46,802 nucleotides of DNA from an uncultured Clostridia bacterium. Lineage in GTDB: Bacteria; Bacillota; Clostridia; Lachnospirales; Lachnospiraceae. The notes beneath the pieces were generated by a model that ran no database searches, was not told the origin of the DNA, and was given only the letters and a program-made list of their open reading frames with translations. Both the position numbers and the translations under genes were made by a program. The stretch covers positions 1-46,802 of the forward strand of contig CAMFVG010000092.1 of the NCBI GenBank assembly GCA_945992055.1, read 5' to 3'. Below, piece after piece: positions 26,970 to 34,972 of the stretch. Position 1 is the first letter of the stretch, and every line of letters begins with the position of its first letter.

Positions 26970-27926
26970 CTAGATTTGTTTCATAATTCTCAAGGCATTT
27001 TTATACCAAATTTTCTCCATTTGCCGATCCGTAAAACCACGTTTTTTAATTGCTTCATATAATTGTTCCATCTGTCCCATATGTACAATTTCCGATGTAC
27101 CCTCATCAAATCCATCAAAATCCGTTCCTATGGAAAGTACATCTTCCCCTCCTATACGGTACATATGTGCAACATGCTCTGCAATATCATCCAAGGTAAT
27201 CTTTCCGCTCTCGTGTATAAAATATGGATATAGATTCAGCCCTGCGATGCCACCCTTTTCTGCTAGTGCTCGTATCATCTCATCGGATAGATTCCGCGGA
27301 TGCGGACACAGCGCTCTTGCATTGGAGTGAGACGCAAGGATTGGTTCTTTACTATGCTCTATCACATCCCAAAATCCACCATCTGACAGGTGGGATACAT
27401 CAACTAGCATCCCTAACTGATTCATCCTTTCCACCACTTCCTTGCCAAAAGGCTTGAGTCCCTGCTGCATGATACTGATATCTCTGCTGTTTGGAGAACC
27501 AATGCAGTTCTCATAATTCCAAGTGAGAGTAAGGAGACGAATCCCTTCCGCATAGAGACGCTCTAAACGCCCCATGTCGTTGTCTAAAATTCCGCTTTCT
27601 TCTATTGTTAGTAAAGAAGAAATGACCTGTTCCTTCCTGTTCTGCTCTATCTCCTCAATACTGGTAGCAAGTGCCATTTCTCCCGGGTAAGTACTGATTT
27701 CCTGTTTTGCATATGCAATCATTTCTAGCGCATACTCATATGCTTGTGTAAAACGATTTTCTCCCTGAAAATCATCCATATAAATGAAACAGGCAAAAAA
27801 CTGTGCCAAGCAATCTGCTGTCTTTAGTTTTTCTACATCAATTGCACATGTATTATTCTTTAAGTCCTCTTCTTTTTTGCGCATCAACGCCCACAGAGTG
27901 TCGCAATGCATATCAATTAATCTCAT
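26970..27926 (-). CDS. Membrane dipeptidase-type peptidase, family M19
   Basis: A zinc-dependent dipeptidase of 318 residues, related to renal dipeptidase and to bacterial PepD-type enzymes. Metal and active-site motifs are visible in order: DMHCDTLWA near the N-terminus, LTIEESG, VDVSHLSDGGF, ASHSNARALCPHPRNL and GTDFDGFD. No signal peptide is seen, so it is cytoplasmic. It hydrolyses dipeptides, often with D-residues or cysteinyl groups; the exact substrate is unknown. It is divergent from the glutamine-amidotransferase gene, with 65 bp between them. Confidence 0.93.
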   Translation of the reverse strand: MRLIDMHCDTLWALMRKKEEDLKNNTCAIDVEKLKTADCLAQFFACFIYMDDFQGENRFTQAYEYALEMIAYAKQEISTYPGEMALATSIEEIEQNRKEQVISSLLTIEESGILDNDMGRLERLYAEGIRLLTLTWNYENCIGSPNSRDISIMQQGLKPFGKEVVERMNQLGMLVDVSHLSDGGFWDVIEHSKEPILASHSNARALCPHPRNLSDEMIRALAEKGGIAGLNLYPYFIHESGKITLDDIAEHVAHMYRIGGEDVLSIGTDFDGFDEGTSEIVHMGQMEQLYEAIKKRGFTDRQMEKIWYKNALRIMKQI

Positions 27927-27991
27927 TTTTTTCCATCTCTCTGCATAAATTCTACTACTATAGTCTACCCTATTCTAAAAAGGATGTATAT

Positions 27992-28690
27992 ATGAAAACT
28001 AGAATTGGAATTATTATTTGTGGCCTAGAAAACAATCGACAATACGTAACAGATGCCTACATACAGGCTGTTAAGTCCGCCGGAGGTCTTCCCCTTGTGC
28101 TACCCCTTGTAAAATCCAAACCAACGATTTTAGAGTATGTTACGCTTTGTGACGGATTCCTTTTTTGCGGAGGTGGCGATATTACACCTCTCCTATTCGG
28201 CGAATCTCCTTCTTTTGGCATTGGTAATACAGATATTACTCTGGACTTATTTCAAATCCGACTGATGAAAACGGTGCTTAGCAGTCAAAAACCAGTCCTT
28301 GCCATTTGCAGAGGCATGCAAATCTTAAATGTGGCTTGCAATGGTACCATTTACCAGGACTTAAACGAAACCACCTTTGACACCATGAACCATATGCAGG
28401 CCAGCCTGTCTCGCAAAGACATCAGTCATAAAGTAGTGTTTGAACCCAAATCCAAGCTCCATCAACTTCTTGGAAATTTTGCCTACACCAACAGTTATCA
28501 TCACCAAGCCATTCATCATCTTGGGAAAGACTTGGTTGTTTCTGCCTTTACCGGAGACGGCATTATCGAGGGCATTGAAATGCCATCACGCACCTTTGTT
28601 GTAGGTGTGCAATGGCATCCGGAAAGCATGCTTGAATCTGCTCCTAATATGAAACAGTTGTTCCATGCGTTGATATACTATTCTAAATAA
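27992..28690 (+). CDS. Class I glutamine amidotransferase, PuuD-like
   Basis: A 232-residue gamma-glutamyl-gamma-aminobutyrate hydrolase-like protein. The nucleophile cysteine is in AICRGMQILNV, the His-Glu pair in VGVQWHPESM, and the N-terminal region has GLPLVLPLV and GFLFCGGGDITP. PuuD cleaves gamma-glutamyl-GABA in putrescine breakdown; no other puu gene is present, so the substrate is open. The ATG at 27992 follows AAAGGATGTATAT; the longer frame from 27803 would overlap the dipeptidase gene on the other strand. Its 3' end overlaps the ABC-F gene by 8 bp, tail to tail. Confidence 0.93.
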   Translation: MKTRIGIIICGLENNRQYVTDAYIQAVKSAGGLPLVLPLVKSKPTILEYVTLCDGFLFCGGGDITPLLFGESPSFGIGNTDITLDLFQIRLMKTVLSSQKPVLAICRGMQILNVACNGTIYQDLNETTFDTMNHMQASLSRKDISHKVVFEPKSKLHQLLGNFAYTNSYHHQAIHHLGKDLVVSAFTGDGIIEGIEMPSRTFVVGVQWHPESMLESAPNMKQLFHALIYYSK

Positions 28691-30239
28691 CTTTGGTTGT
28701 CCACTTGGTGCAATCCCACACTTCATTTACCACATCCCGATAAAATTCTGGCTCATGACAAATCAAAAGTACACTGCCGTTATACTCCTGGAGTGCGCGT
28801 TTCAGCTCTTCCTTCGCGTCTACATCCAAGTGGTTGGTTGGCTCATCCAAAAGAAGAATATTGGTTTCTTTATTAATGAGTTTGCAAAGTCGCACCTTCG
28901 CCTGTTCTCCACCACTTAAAACTCTGACCTGACTTTCAATATGCTTGGTAGTAAGTCCGCACTTTGCCAATGCGGAGCGAACCTCATACTGCGTATAGGA
29001 AGGGAACTCCTTCCAGATTTCTTCAATACAGGTGGTCTTATTATCCGGCGCTGCTTCTTGCTCGAAATATCCAATCAATAGGTTCTCTCCTAATTCTACG
29101 GTGCCATCCAAAGGTTCTATGAGTCCTAAAATACTTTTTAGCAAGGTTGTCTTTCCGATTCCATTAGCTCCCACCAGCGCAATTTTGCTTCCTCGCTCCA
29201 TGGACAAGGTAAGCGGTTTTGACAACGGTTCATCATAACCAATCACCAAGTCTTTGGTTTCAAAAATATACTTGCTAGGAGTTCGTCCCAACTTGAAATT
29301 AAATTCCGGTTTTGGCCTTTCTGCTGCAAGTTCAATAACATCCATTTTGTCCAGTTTCTTTTGACGTGACATGGCCATATTTCTAGTCGAAACGCGCGCC
29401 TTATTTCGTGCCACAAAATCCTTCAGCTCGCTGATTTCCTGCTGTTGGCGCTTATATGCTGCTTCTAATTGTGCTTTCTTCACCGCATAGACTTCCTGAA
29501 AATGGTCATAGTCTCCCACATACCGATTAAGTTCTTGATTCTCCATATGATAAATAATGTTGATAACTTCATTCAAAAACGGAATATCATGTGAAATTAA
29601 CACAAACGCATTCTCATAGTCAATCAAATATCTTTTTAGCCAAGCAATGTGTTCTTCATCCAAATAGTTGGTAGGCTCATCTAATAACAGAATATCCGGC
29701 TTTTCAAGCAACAACTTGGCAAGCAATACCTTGGTTCTTTGTCCCCCACTCAAGTCCGTCACATCACGGTCCAGCCCAATATCAAGAAGACCCAATGCCC
29801 GTGCTACTTCCTCAACTTTTGCATCAATAATATAAAAATCATGTTGTTCTAACAAATCCTGATAAGTTCCCGTCTCTTCCAACAAGCGTTCCATTTCTTC
29901 CGGAGATGCTTCGCCCATTTGCTCAAACATGCGATTCATCTCTGCTTCCATTTCAAACAAATATGCAAAGGCATTATTTAACACATCGCGGATAGGCATT
30001 CCTTTTTCCAATACCGTATGCTGATCAAGATATCCCACGCGCACATTCTTTGCCCATTCTATTTTTCCTTCATCGGGTTGCAACTTACCTGTGACAATAT
30101 TTAAGAATGTAGATTTTCCTTCTCCATTTGCCCCAACAAGTCCAATATGTTCCCCCTTTAGTAAACGGAAAGAAACATCCTCGAATATAGCGCGATCTCC
30201 AAATCCATGTGTCAAATGTTCCACATTTAAAATACTCAT
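28683..30239 (-). CDS. ABC-F family ATPase
   Basis: A cytoplasmic ABC-F protein of 518 residues without membrane segments. Two nucleotide-binding domains are present: Walker A GANGEGKST and GANGIGKTT, signatures LSGGQRTK and LSGGEQAK, with LLLDEPTN in both. Between them is the charged P-site tRNA interaction linker (about 240-300). Such proteins bind the ribosomal E site; some give antibiotic resistance, others act in translation (YkpA/EttA-like). The linker here is short to medium, so a housekeeping role is more likely than drug resistance (inference). The start has AAAGGAG upstream. Confidence 0.93.
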   Translation of the reverse strand: MSILNVEHLTHGFGDRAIFEDVSFRLLKGEHIGLVGANGEGKSTFLNIVTGKLQPDEGKIEWAKNVRVGYLDQHTVLEKGMPIRDVLNNAFAYLFEMEAEMNRMFEQMGEASPEEMERLLEETGTYQDLLEQHDFYIIDAKVEEVARALGLLDIGLDRDVTDLSGGQRTKVLLAKLLLEKPDILLLDEPTNYLDEEHIAWLKRYLIDYENAFVLISHDIPFLNEVINIIYHMENQELNRYVGDYDHFQEVYAVKKAQLEAAYKRQQQEISELKDFVARNKARVSTRNMAMSRQKKLDKMDVIELAAERPKPEFNFKLGRTPSKYIFETKDLVIGYDEPLSKPLTLSMERGSKIALVGANGIGKTTLLKSILGLIEPLDGTVELGENLLIGYFEQEAAPDNKTTCIEEIWKEFPSYTQYEVRSALAKCGLTTKHIESQVRVLSGGEQAKVRLCKLINKETNILLLDEPTNHLDVDAKEELKRALQEYNGSVLLICHEPEFYRDVVNEVWDCTKWTTKVI

Positions 30240-30355
30240 ATATAGAAACTCCTTTAAGTTTTATCTCTTGGCTATTTTATCAGAAATTTTCATAAAAAGA
30301 AAGAGAATAGCTAACACTATAAATGAAATATAAGCCTAGAAAGGAGTATATGCAT

Positions 30356-30517
30356 ATGAAAGAAAAAGAGCATCCGATTATCGAAATCACCACCAGACCC
30401 GGAAACATTTATGATGATGATAATATTCCGGAAATTGACCTTCCAAAACCATCTAATGTAACGACCAATGTCACCCCTGACGAGGTGCCTCGCCGTGATG
30501 GTCCCGGCGGCGAATAA
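30356..30517 (+). CDS. Small conserved-looking orphan protein
   Basis: A 53-residue protein, strongly charged and proline-rich: HPIIEITTRPGNIYDDD, then PEIDLPKPSNVTTNV, ending in PRRDGPGGE. It has no signal peptide or membrane segment. I do not recognise a family. Support for being real: AAAGGAG nine bases before the ATG at 30356, a strong terminator directly after the stop, and no competing gene. An upstream ATG at 30350 is too close to the Shine-Dalgarno. It lies between ABC-F and leuS, both on the other strand. Confidence 0.7.
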   Translation: MKEKEHPIIEITTRPGNIYDDDNIPEIDLPKPSNVTTNVTPDEVPRRDGPGGE

Positions 30518-30525
30518 TACACATG

Positions 30526-30559
30526 AAAAGGCCCGTAGTAAATTCTACGGGCGCTTTTA
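30526..30559. terminator. Terminator between the orphan and leuS
   Basis: GCCCGTAG pairs with CTACGGGC, flanked by AAAA and TTTT. It can end the plus-strand 53-residue gene and the minus-strand leuS, whose stop is at 30562. Confidence 0.75.
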
Positions 30560-30561
30560 TG

Positions 30562-32985
30562 TTACTTTTGCACGATATTAATAATTCTTCCAGGTACATA
30601 TATTTCTTTTACAATTGTTCCTGTTAACTTATCTGCCACTGCTGCCTTTCCTGCCGCAATTGCATCCTCTTTAGATACATCTGCAGGTACGGTAACAACT
30701 GCTCTTGTTTTACCATTAATCTGAACAGCTACTTCGATTTCATCATCCTTCATAAGTGCTTCATCGTAAGTTGGCCATCCGGCATTAAATACAGTTCCTT
30801 CATGCCCCAATTGTTCCCACAATTCTTCTGCCATATGTGGCGCAAATGGTGCCAATAACACGGCAAGTGTACTGAGCGTTTCTACGTCAATGCCGCCTGC
30901 TTTTTTCGCTACTTCCAACAACTTATTATTGTATTCCATAAAACCGGAAATAACTGTATTTAAACTAAAGTTTTCAAGACGTGTTGTAATATCACATACC
31001 ATCTTATTCCGAAGTTTTACCATCTCTTTTGTCGCTTCCACGTTCTTATCTTTGCTGTCTTGAACCAAATTCCATACACGTGTCAGGAAGCGATATACAC
31101 CGTCAATACCCCTGTCGTCCCATTCGGCATCCAATTCCGGTGGACCAACAAAAAGTTCATACATTCTAAGTGCATCACATCCATAATCTCTTACCAAATC
31201 ATCCGGAGAAACCACATTGCCTTTTGATTTGCTCATCTTAATTCCGTTTTTACCGGTAATCATACCTTGATTAAAGAGTTTTACAAATGGCTCTTCAAAG
31301 TCAACTACACCGATATCATACAAGAACTTCGTATAGAAACGAGAATACAACAAATGAAGTACCGCATGCTCTACACCACCGATATACATATCAACCGGAA
31401 GAAGTTCGCGTGCTTTCTCTTTAGATACCAATTCTTCTGAATTATGGTTATCCACATAACGGAGGAAATACCAAGATGAACCTGCCCATTGAGGCATGGT
31501 GTTCGTTTCACGTTTCGCTGGTTTTCCGCAAACCGGACAAGTAGTATTTACCCAACTTTCAATTCCCGCAAGTGGTGATTCTCCTGTTCCTGTCGGTTCA
31601 TAGGAATCTACCTCAGGCAATGTCAATGGAAGTTCTTCTTCCGGCACCGGCACTGCACCGCAATCCGGGCAGTGAATAATCGGGATCGGTTCTCCCCAGT
31701 AACGTTGACGAGAGAATACCCAGTCACGTAACTTATAGTTCACAGTCGCTTTTCCGATTCCACGTTCTTCAATGATATGTGGAGCTTCTTTTTTAAGAAC
31801 TGCGGACTCCATACCATTCCATTCACCGGAATTAATCATGGTTCCGGATGCCTCGGTATAAGCTTCTGTCATATTTTCAATTTCCACACCATCTTTTGCA
31901 ATGACTTGTATAATCGGAATGTTGAATTTAGTTGCAAATTCAAAGTCCCGGTCATCGTGTGCAGGTACACACATAATGGCACCTGTTCCATAGTCTGCCA
32001 ATACATAATCTGACAACCAAATCGGAGTCTTTTCCCCATTTAATGGATTAATTGCATAAGACCCTGTAAATACACCCGTTTTCTCTTTATCTTGAAGTCT
32101 GTCTACGTTAGATTTCATAGATGCATCGTAAATGTATTTTTCTACTGCTTCTCTGGTCTCATCAGTGGCCAAGCCAGCTGCAAGAGCATGCTCCGGTGCT
32201 AATACCATAAAGGTTGCGCCATATAAAGTATCCGGTCTTGTAGTATAAACCGTAATCTTCTCTTCTCTTCCTTCAACCGAGAAATCGACTTCTGCACCAT
32301 AAGATTTTCCAATCCATTCCGTCTGCATCTTTTTCACTTTTTCCGGCCAATCTAATTTGTCCAAATCTCCCAACAAACGCTCTGCATATTTTGTAATACG
32401 AAGCATCCATTGACGAAGATTTTTCTTTGTTACTTCCGTTCCGCAACGCTCACACTTACCATTTACTACTTCCTCATTTGCAAGGCCTGTCTTACAGGAT
32501 GGGCACCAGTTAATCGGAAATTCCTTTTCATAAGCAAGACCTTCCTTAAACATTTTTACAAAAATCCACTGAGTCCATTTATAAAATTCAGGATCCGTAG
32601 TGTTTACTTCCATATCCCAGTCATAGAGTGCTGCGATTTCATTAATCTGATTCTTAATATTCTTTACATTCTCCGCTGTAGAAATGGCCGGATGAACGCC
32701 CATCTTAATCGCGTAATTTTCTGCCGGAAGCCCAAATGCATCCCATCCCATCGGATGAATAATATAGTATTTTTGCAATAATTTATATCGGCTCCAAACA
32801 TCGGAGATTACATATCCTCTCCAATGTCCTACATGCAGACCATTTCCTGATGGATATGGAAACATATCGAGACAATAATACTTCTCTCGCTTGCCGTTCT
32901 CATCTTCTTTGACATTCACCGGGTTTTTTGCCCAACTTTCACGCCACTTCTTTTCAATTGCCTTATGGTTGTAAGGTGTTGCCAT
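30562..32985 (-). CDS. leuS: Leucyl-tRNA synthetase
   Basis: A class I synthetase of 807 residues charging tRNA-Leu, normal length. The HIGH-type motif is PSGNGLHVGHWRGY near the N-terminus and KMSKSKGN is in the catalytic core. A CP1 editing domain with TTRPDTLYGATFMVLAPEH lies between, and two CxxC zinc-type pairs are seen (CPSC/CERC; CPDC/CPVC). The start has AAGGAG upstream. A T-box leader and its promoter precede the gene, so expression rises when tRNA-Leu is uncharged. Confidence 0.98.
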   Translation of the reverse strand: MATPYNHKAIEKKWRESWAKNPVNVKEDENGKREKYYCLDMFPYPSGNGLHVGHWRGYVISDVWSRYKLLQKYYIIHPMGWDAFGLPAENYAIKMGVHPAISTAENVKNIKNQINEIAALYDWDMEVNTTDPEFYKWTQWIFVKMFKEGLAYEKEFPINWCPSCKTGLANEEVVNGKCERCGTEVTKKNLRQWMLRITKYAERLLGDLDKLDWPEKVKKMQTEWIGKSYGAEVDFSVEGREEKITVYTTRPDTLYGATFMVLAPEHALAAGLATDETREAVEKYIYDASMKSNVDRLQDKEKTGVFTGSYAINPLNGEKTPIWLSDYVLADYGTGAIMCVPAHDDRDFEFATKFNIPIIQVIAKDGVEIENMTEAYTEASGTMINSGEWNGMESAVLKKEAPHIIEERGIGKATVNYKLRDWVFSRQRYWGEPIPIIHCPDCGAVPVPEEELPLTLPEVDSYEPTGTGESPLAGIESWVNTTCPVCGKPAKRETNTMPQWAGSSWYFLRYVDNHNSEELVSKEKARELLPVDMYIGGVEHAVLHLLYSRFYTKFLYDIGVVDFEEPFVKLFNQGMITGKNGIKMSKSKGNVVSPDDLVRDYGCDALRMYELFVGPPELDAEWDDRGIDGVYRFLTRVWNLVQDSKDKNVEATKEMVKLRNKMVCDITTRLENFSLNTVISGFMEYNNKLLEVAKKAGGIDVETLSTLAVLLAPFAPHMAEELWEQLGHEGTVFNAGWPTYDEALMKDDEIEVAVQINGKTRAVVTVPADVSKEDAIAAGKAAVADKLTGTIVKEIYVPGRIINIVQK

Positions 32986-33011
32986 AATTACTTTCTCCTT
33001 TTCCTAATAAA

Positions 33012-33257
33012 AATAAAAAGCCTTCTCGTCTGCAAGAGACGAAAAGGCATAATTTCCGTGGTACCACTCTCATTCATCTGATTCAAATCAGATGCACTCA
33101 TTGCTTCTGTAACGGGAAGTCCCGCTTTTATCTACTATGACTTCAATAAAAGAACTCCGAGGCGAGTTGGGAGATTACGCTGCTGTCTTACACCAACCGA
33201 CAGCTCTCTGAAAACGATAGGCTCTTAATACTCCTCTTCCTTGTTTTTGCATATCTT
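33012..33257 (-). promoter_or_regulatory. T-box leader of leuS
   Basis: Minus strand AGAGTGGTACCACGG (33057-33071) is the T-box core. Stem I with AGAGAG and specifier domain lies upstream, and the attenuation terminator (33020-33048) lies downstream, before leuS. Two CTC triplets in the specifier loop, at 33159-33161 and 33164-33166, both read leucine; the first matches the position of the other T-box here. The leader fills most of the gene-free 32986-33298 stretch. Confidence 0.93.
33016..33048 (-). terminator. leuS T-box attenuator
   Basis: Minus strand GCCTTTTCGTCT pairs with AGACGAGAAGGC around a short loop and is followed by TTTTTATTT, just upstream of the leuS start. Confidence 0.85.
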
Positions 33258-33262
33258 TTGTT

Positions 33263-33290
33263 ATTGTACCATACAATTTTATTTTGTCAA
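33263..33290 (-). promoter_or_regulatory. leuS promoter
   Basis: Minus strand TTGACA (33285-33290), a 16-bp spacer and TACAAT (33263-33268). It lies just before the T-box leader and just after the HD gene stop. Confidence 0.75.
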
Positions 33291-33298
33291 GATTTCAA

Positions 33299-33892
33299 TT
33301 ACACTCCCATGTCTTTAATATTTCCTTTTTTAATATTTTCATCAATCACTCGCTTCATATACTCCCAAATCGTTTCAGATGTTTCGCACATTTTTTCGTT
33401 TCTTTTATATATTTGCTCTTTTTTAACGGCGTGTTCTACCCAACTGACACCCTTGGATGCATCATTTAAAAGGAAAGGTTGAAAGTTGTCGAGAAGATGA
33501 GCATACTTTGCATCTTCCGTCTTATATTCCTCAAATTCATCCCAAAGTCTTCGAAAATATTCCCCTTGATCTTTTGGTAACAAACCAAAAATGCGATTCG
33601 CCGCTTGCACTTCCCTTTCCCGCTTGGTCTTTGCACCTTCCGTATCGTAAGCGTACGTATCCCCGGCATCTATTTCCACCAAATCGTGAATCAAAACCAT
33701 CGTCATAACCTTGAAAACATCCACTTCTTCATGCGCGTATTCTTTTAGAAGAATCGCCATTACCGCAATATGCCAAGAATGCTCTGCATCATTCTCATGG
33801 CGTTTCCCATCTGCCAAATAGTTTTGACGATAAATATGCTTTACTTTATCTATTTCAAGTAAAAAGGCAATTTGTTGCTCCAATCTGGTCAT
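33299..33892 (-). CDS. HD-domain hydrolase
   Basis: A 197-residue HD-superfamily phosphohydrolase. Metal ligands are seen in NDAEHSWHIAVMA and LIHDLVEIDAGDTYAYD; the pattern is that of the YfbR/HDDC2 type, which act as 5'-deoxynucleotidases on dNMPs. The exact substrate is not known. The ATG overlaps the NiaR stop by four bases (ATGA), so it is co-translated with the regulator. The operon with a nicotinate-sensing regulator leaves open a link with NAD or nucleotide turnover. Confidence 0.9.
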   Translation of the reverse strand: MTRLEQQIAFLLEIDKVKHIYRQNYLADGKRHENDAEHSWHIAVMAILLKEYAHEEVDVFKVMTMVLIHDLVEIDAGDTYAYDTEGAKTKREREVQAANRIFGLLPKDQGEYFRRLWDEFEEYKTEDAKYAHLLDNFQPFLLNDASKGVSWVEHAVKKEQIYKRNEKMCETSETIWEYMKRVIDENIKKGNIKDMGV

Positions 33893-34392
33893 ATGAGAAT
33901 CCCCATTTCGTCTAATTTCTTTTCAATCATATCTAAAATTTTTTCATCCTCTGCTTCAACCAAATGCATATGATCATTAGAAGTAATATTTTTCAACGGA
34001 CTGGATTTGCCACTTTTCATATCGGTTACAAACTCCTGCACCTTATGACGTGAAGTAATGTTAAGTTCTGCTGTTATCTCACCATACAATTTATGATTCA
34101 CCATAACGTTTACAACTTTGCCTCCCATATCAACCATCATACACAATTCTGCCTCTAATTCATCATCCGTATGGTTGACATGAAACACTCTGCTAACCGT
34201 TTTTTGTGTATGTAATACATAGCCACGATGAGTCGAAATAATATCACATCCATTTGCGCGAATTAATGCAATATCTTGCACAATAATCTGGCGACTCACA
34301 TCAAACATATCTGCCAACTGTTTTCCCGAAACAGGCTCTGTACTGGTTTTTACATATTCTACTATCTTTGCTCTTCTTTCCATTCCATTCAT
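33889..34392 (-). CDS. niaR: NiaR-type transcriptional repressor (HTH + 3H domain)
   Basis: A 167-residue regulator of the NiaR (YrxA) family, which represses NAD-synthesis or niacin-uptake genes with nicotinate as corepressor. The N-terminal HTH_11 domain has VSGKQLADMFDVSRQIIVQD, and the 3H domain carries the conserved histidines: VFHVNH, VNHKLYGE and NDHMHLVEAED. The ATG at 34392 follows GAGGTG; the frame from 34500 begins with a long unrelated extension that overlaps the divergent gene. No nad or niacin-transport gene is in the window, so its targets lie elsewhere or it regulates this operon. Confidence 0.88.
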   Translation of the reverse strand: MNGMERRAKIVEYVKTSTEPVSGKQLADMFDVSRQIIVQDIALIRANGCDIISTHRGYVLHTQKTVSRVFHVNHTDDELEAELCMMVDMGGKVVNVMVNHKLYGEITAELNITSRHKVQEFVTDMKSGKSSPLKNITSNDHMHLVEAEDEKILDMIEKKLDEMGILI

Positions 34393-34438
34393 TCCATTCA
34401 CCTCTATATTTATTTTAACACAACTTCCCCTTTTTGTA

Positions 34439-34467
34439 TTGCTCATTTTGAAAATGTGATGTATAAT
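34439..34467 (+). promoter_or_regulatory. Promoter of the P-loop gene
   Basis: TTGCTC (34439-34444), a 17-bp spacer and TATAAT (34462-34467). An inverted repeat TAATAC-TT-GTATTA (34464-34477) overlaps the -10 and could be an operator. Confidence 0.6.
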
Positions 34468-34498
34468 ACTTGTATTACATAGCAAAGGAGTGATCCCC

Positions 34499-34921
34499 AT
34501 GGTAAATTTATTAACAGGGCAAAAAGGTAGCGGAAAAACTCAACAGATGATTGAAGCTGCAAATTTAAAAGCAAAGGAATGTGACGGAAACGTAGTATTT
34601 ATTAAAAATAGCCACAACGATACATACAGTTTATCATTTGATATCAGAGCTATTTGTATGGATGACTATCCTTCAATCCGCAACATTGATGAATATACAG
34701 GATTCCTTTATGGAATGTTAAGTGCTAATAATGACATTCAAGTTATCTTTATTGATGGTATTTTAAAACAAGCAAGTGTTTCTCTTGAAAATATCCCAAG
34801 ATTTATCGATCGTCTTGACAATATTTCAAAAAGACATGATGTTGAATTCTTTGTCAGCATCAGTGCAAGCAAAGGCGACTTGGGCGATGTAAAAACCGAA
34901 AAATGTAATTTCTTAAATTAA
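34499..34921 (+). CDS. Small P-loop ATP-binding protein
   Basis: A 140-residue cytoplasmic protein. The Walker A LLTGQKGSGKTQQM (P-loop at 7-14) lies at the N-terminus and a Walker B-like IQVIFIDGIL near residue 85. Proteins of this size and form are widespread in Clostridia and are often labelled twitching-motility or hypothetical P-loop proteins; I cannot give a function. It ends after VEFFVSISA, where related ATPases have a sensor strand. AAAGGAG stands eight bases before the ATG. It is divergent from niaR with 106 bp between them. Confidence 0.85.
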   Translation: MVNLLTGQKGSGKTQQMIEAANLKAKECDGNVVFIKNSHNDTYSLSFDIRAICMDDYPSIRNIDEYTGFLYGMLSANNDIQVIFIDGILKQASVSLENIPRFIDRLDNISKRHDVEFFVSISASKGDLGDVKTEKCNFLN

Positions 34922-34931
34922 TAATAAATCA

Positions 34932-34968
34932 AAAAAGGTTGTGGATTGTCTTAATCCACAACTTTTTT
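34932..34968. terminator. Bidirectional terminator
   Basis: GTTGTGGATT pairs with AATCCACAAC, with A run before and T run after. It serves the P-loop gene and the convergent 531-residue gene. Confidence 0.85.
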
Positions 34969-34972
34969 ATTG

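Noticed and set aside
27803..27991. 63-residue extension of the glutamine amidotransferase
   Set aside because: It overlaps the dipeptidase gene on the other strand, lacks a binding site and has no homologous character; the ATG at 27992 fits the family start.
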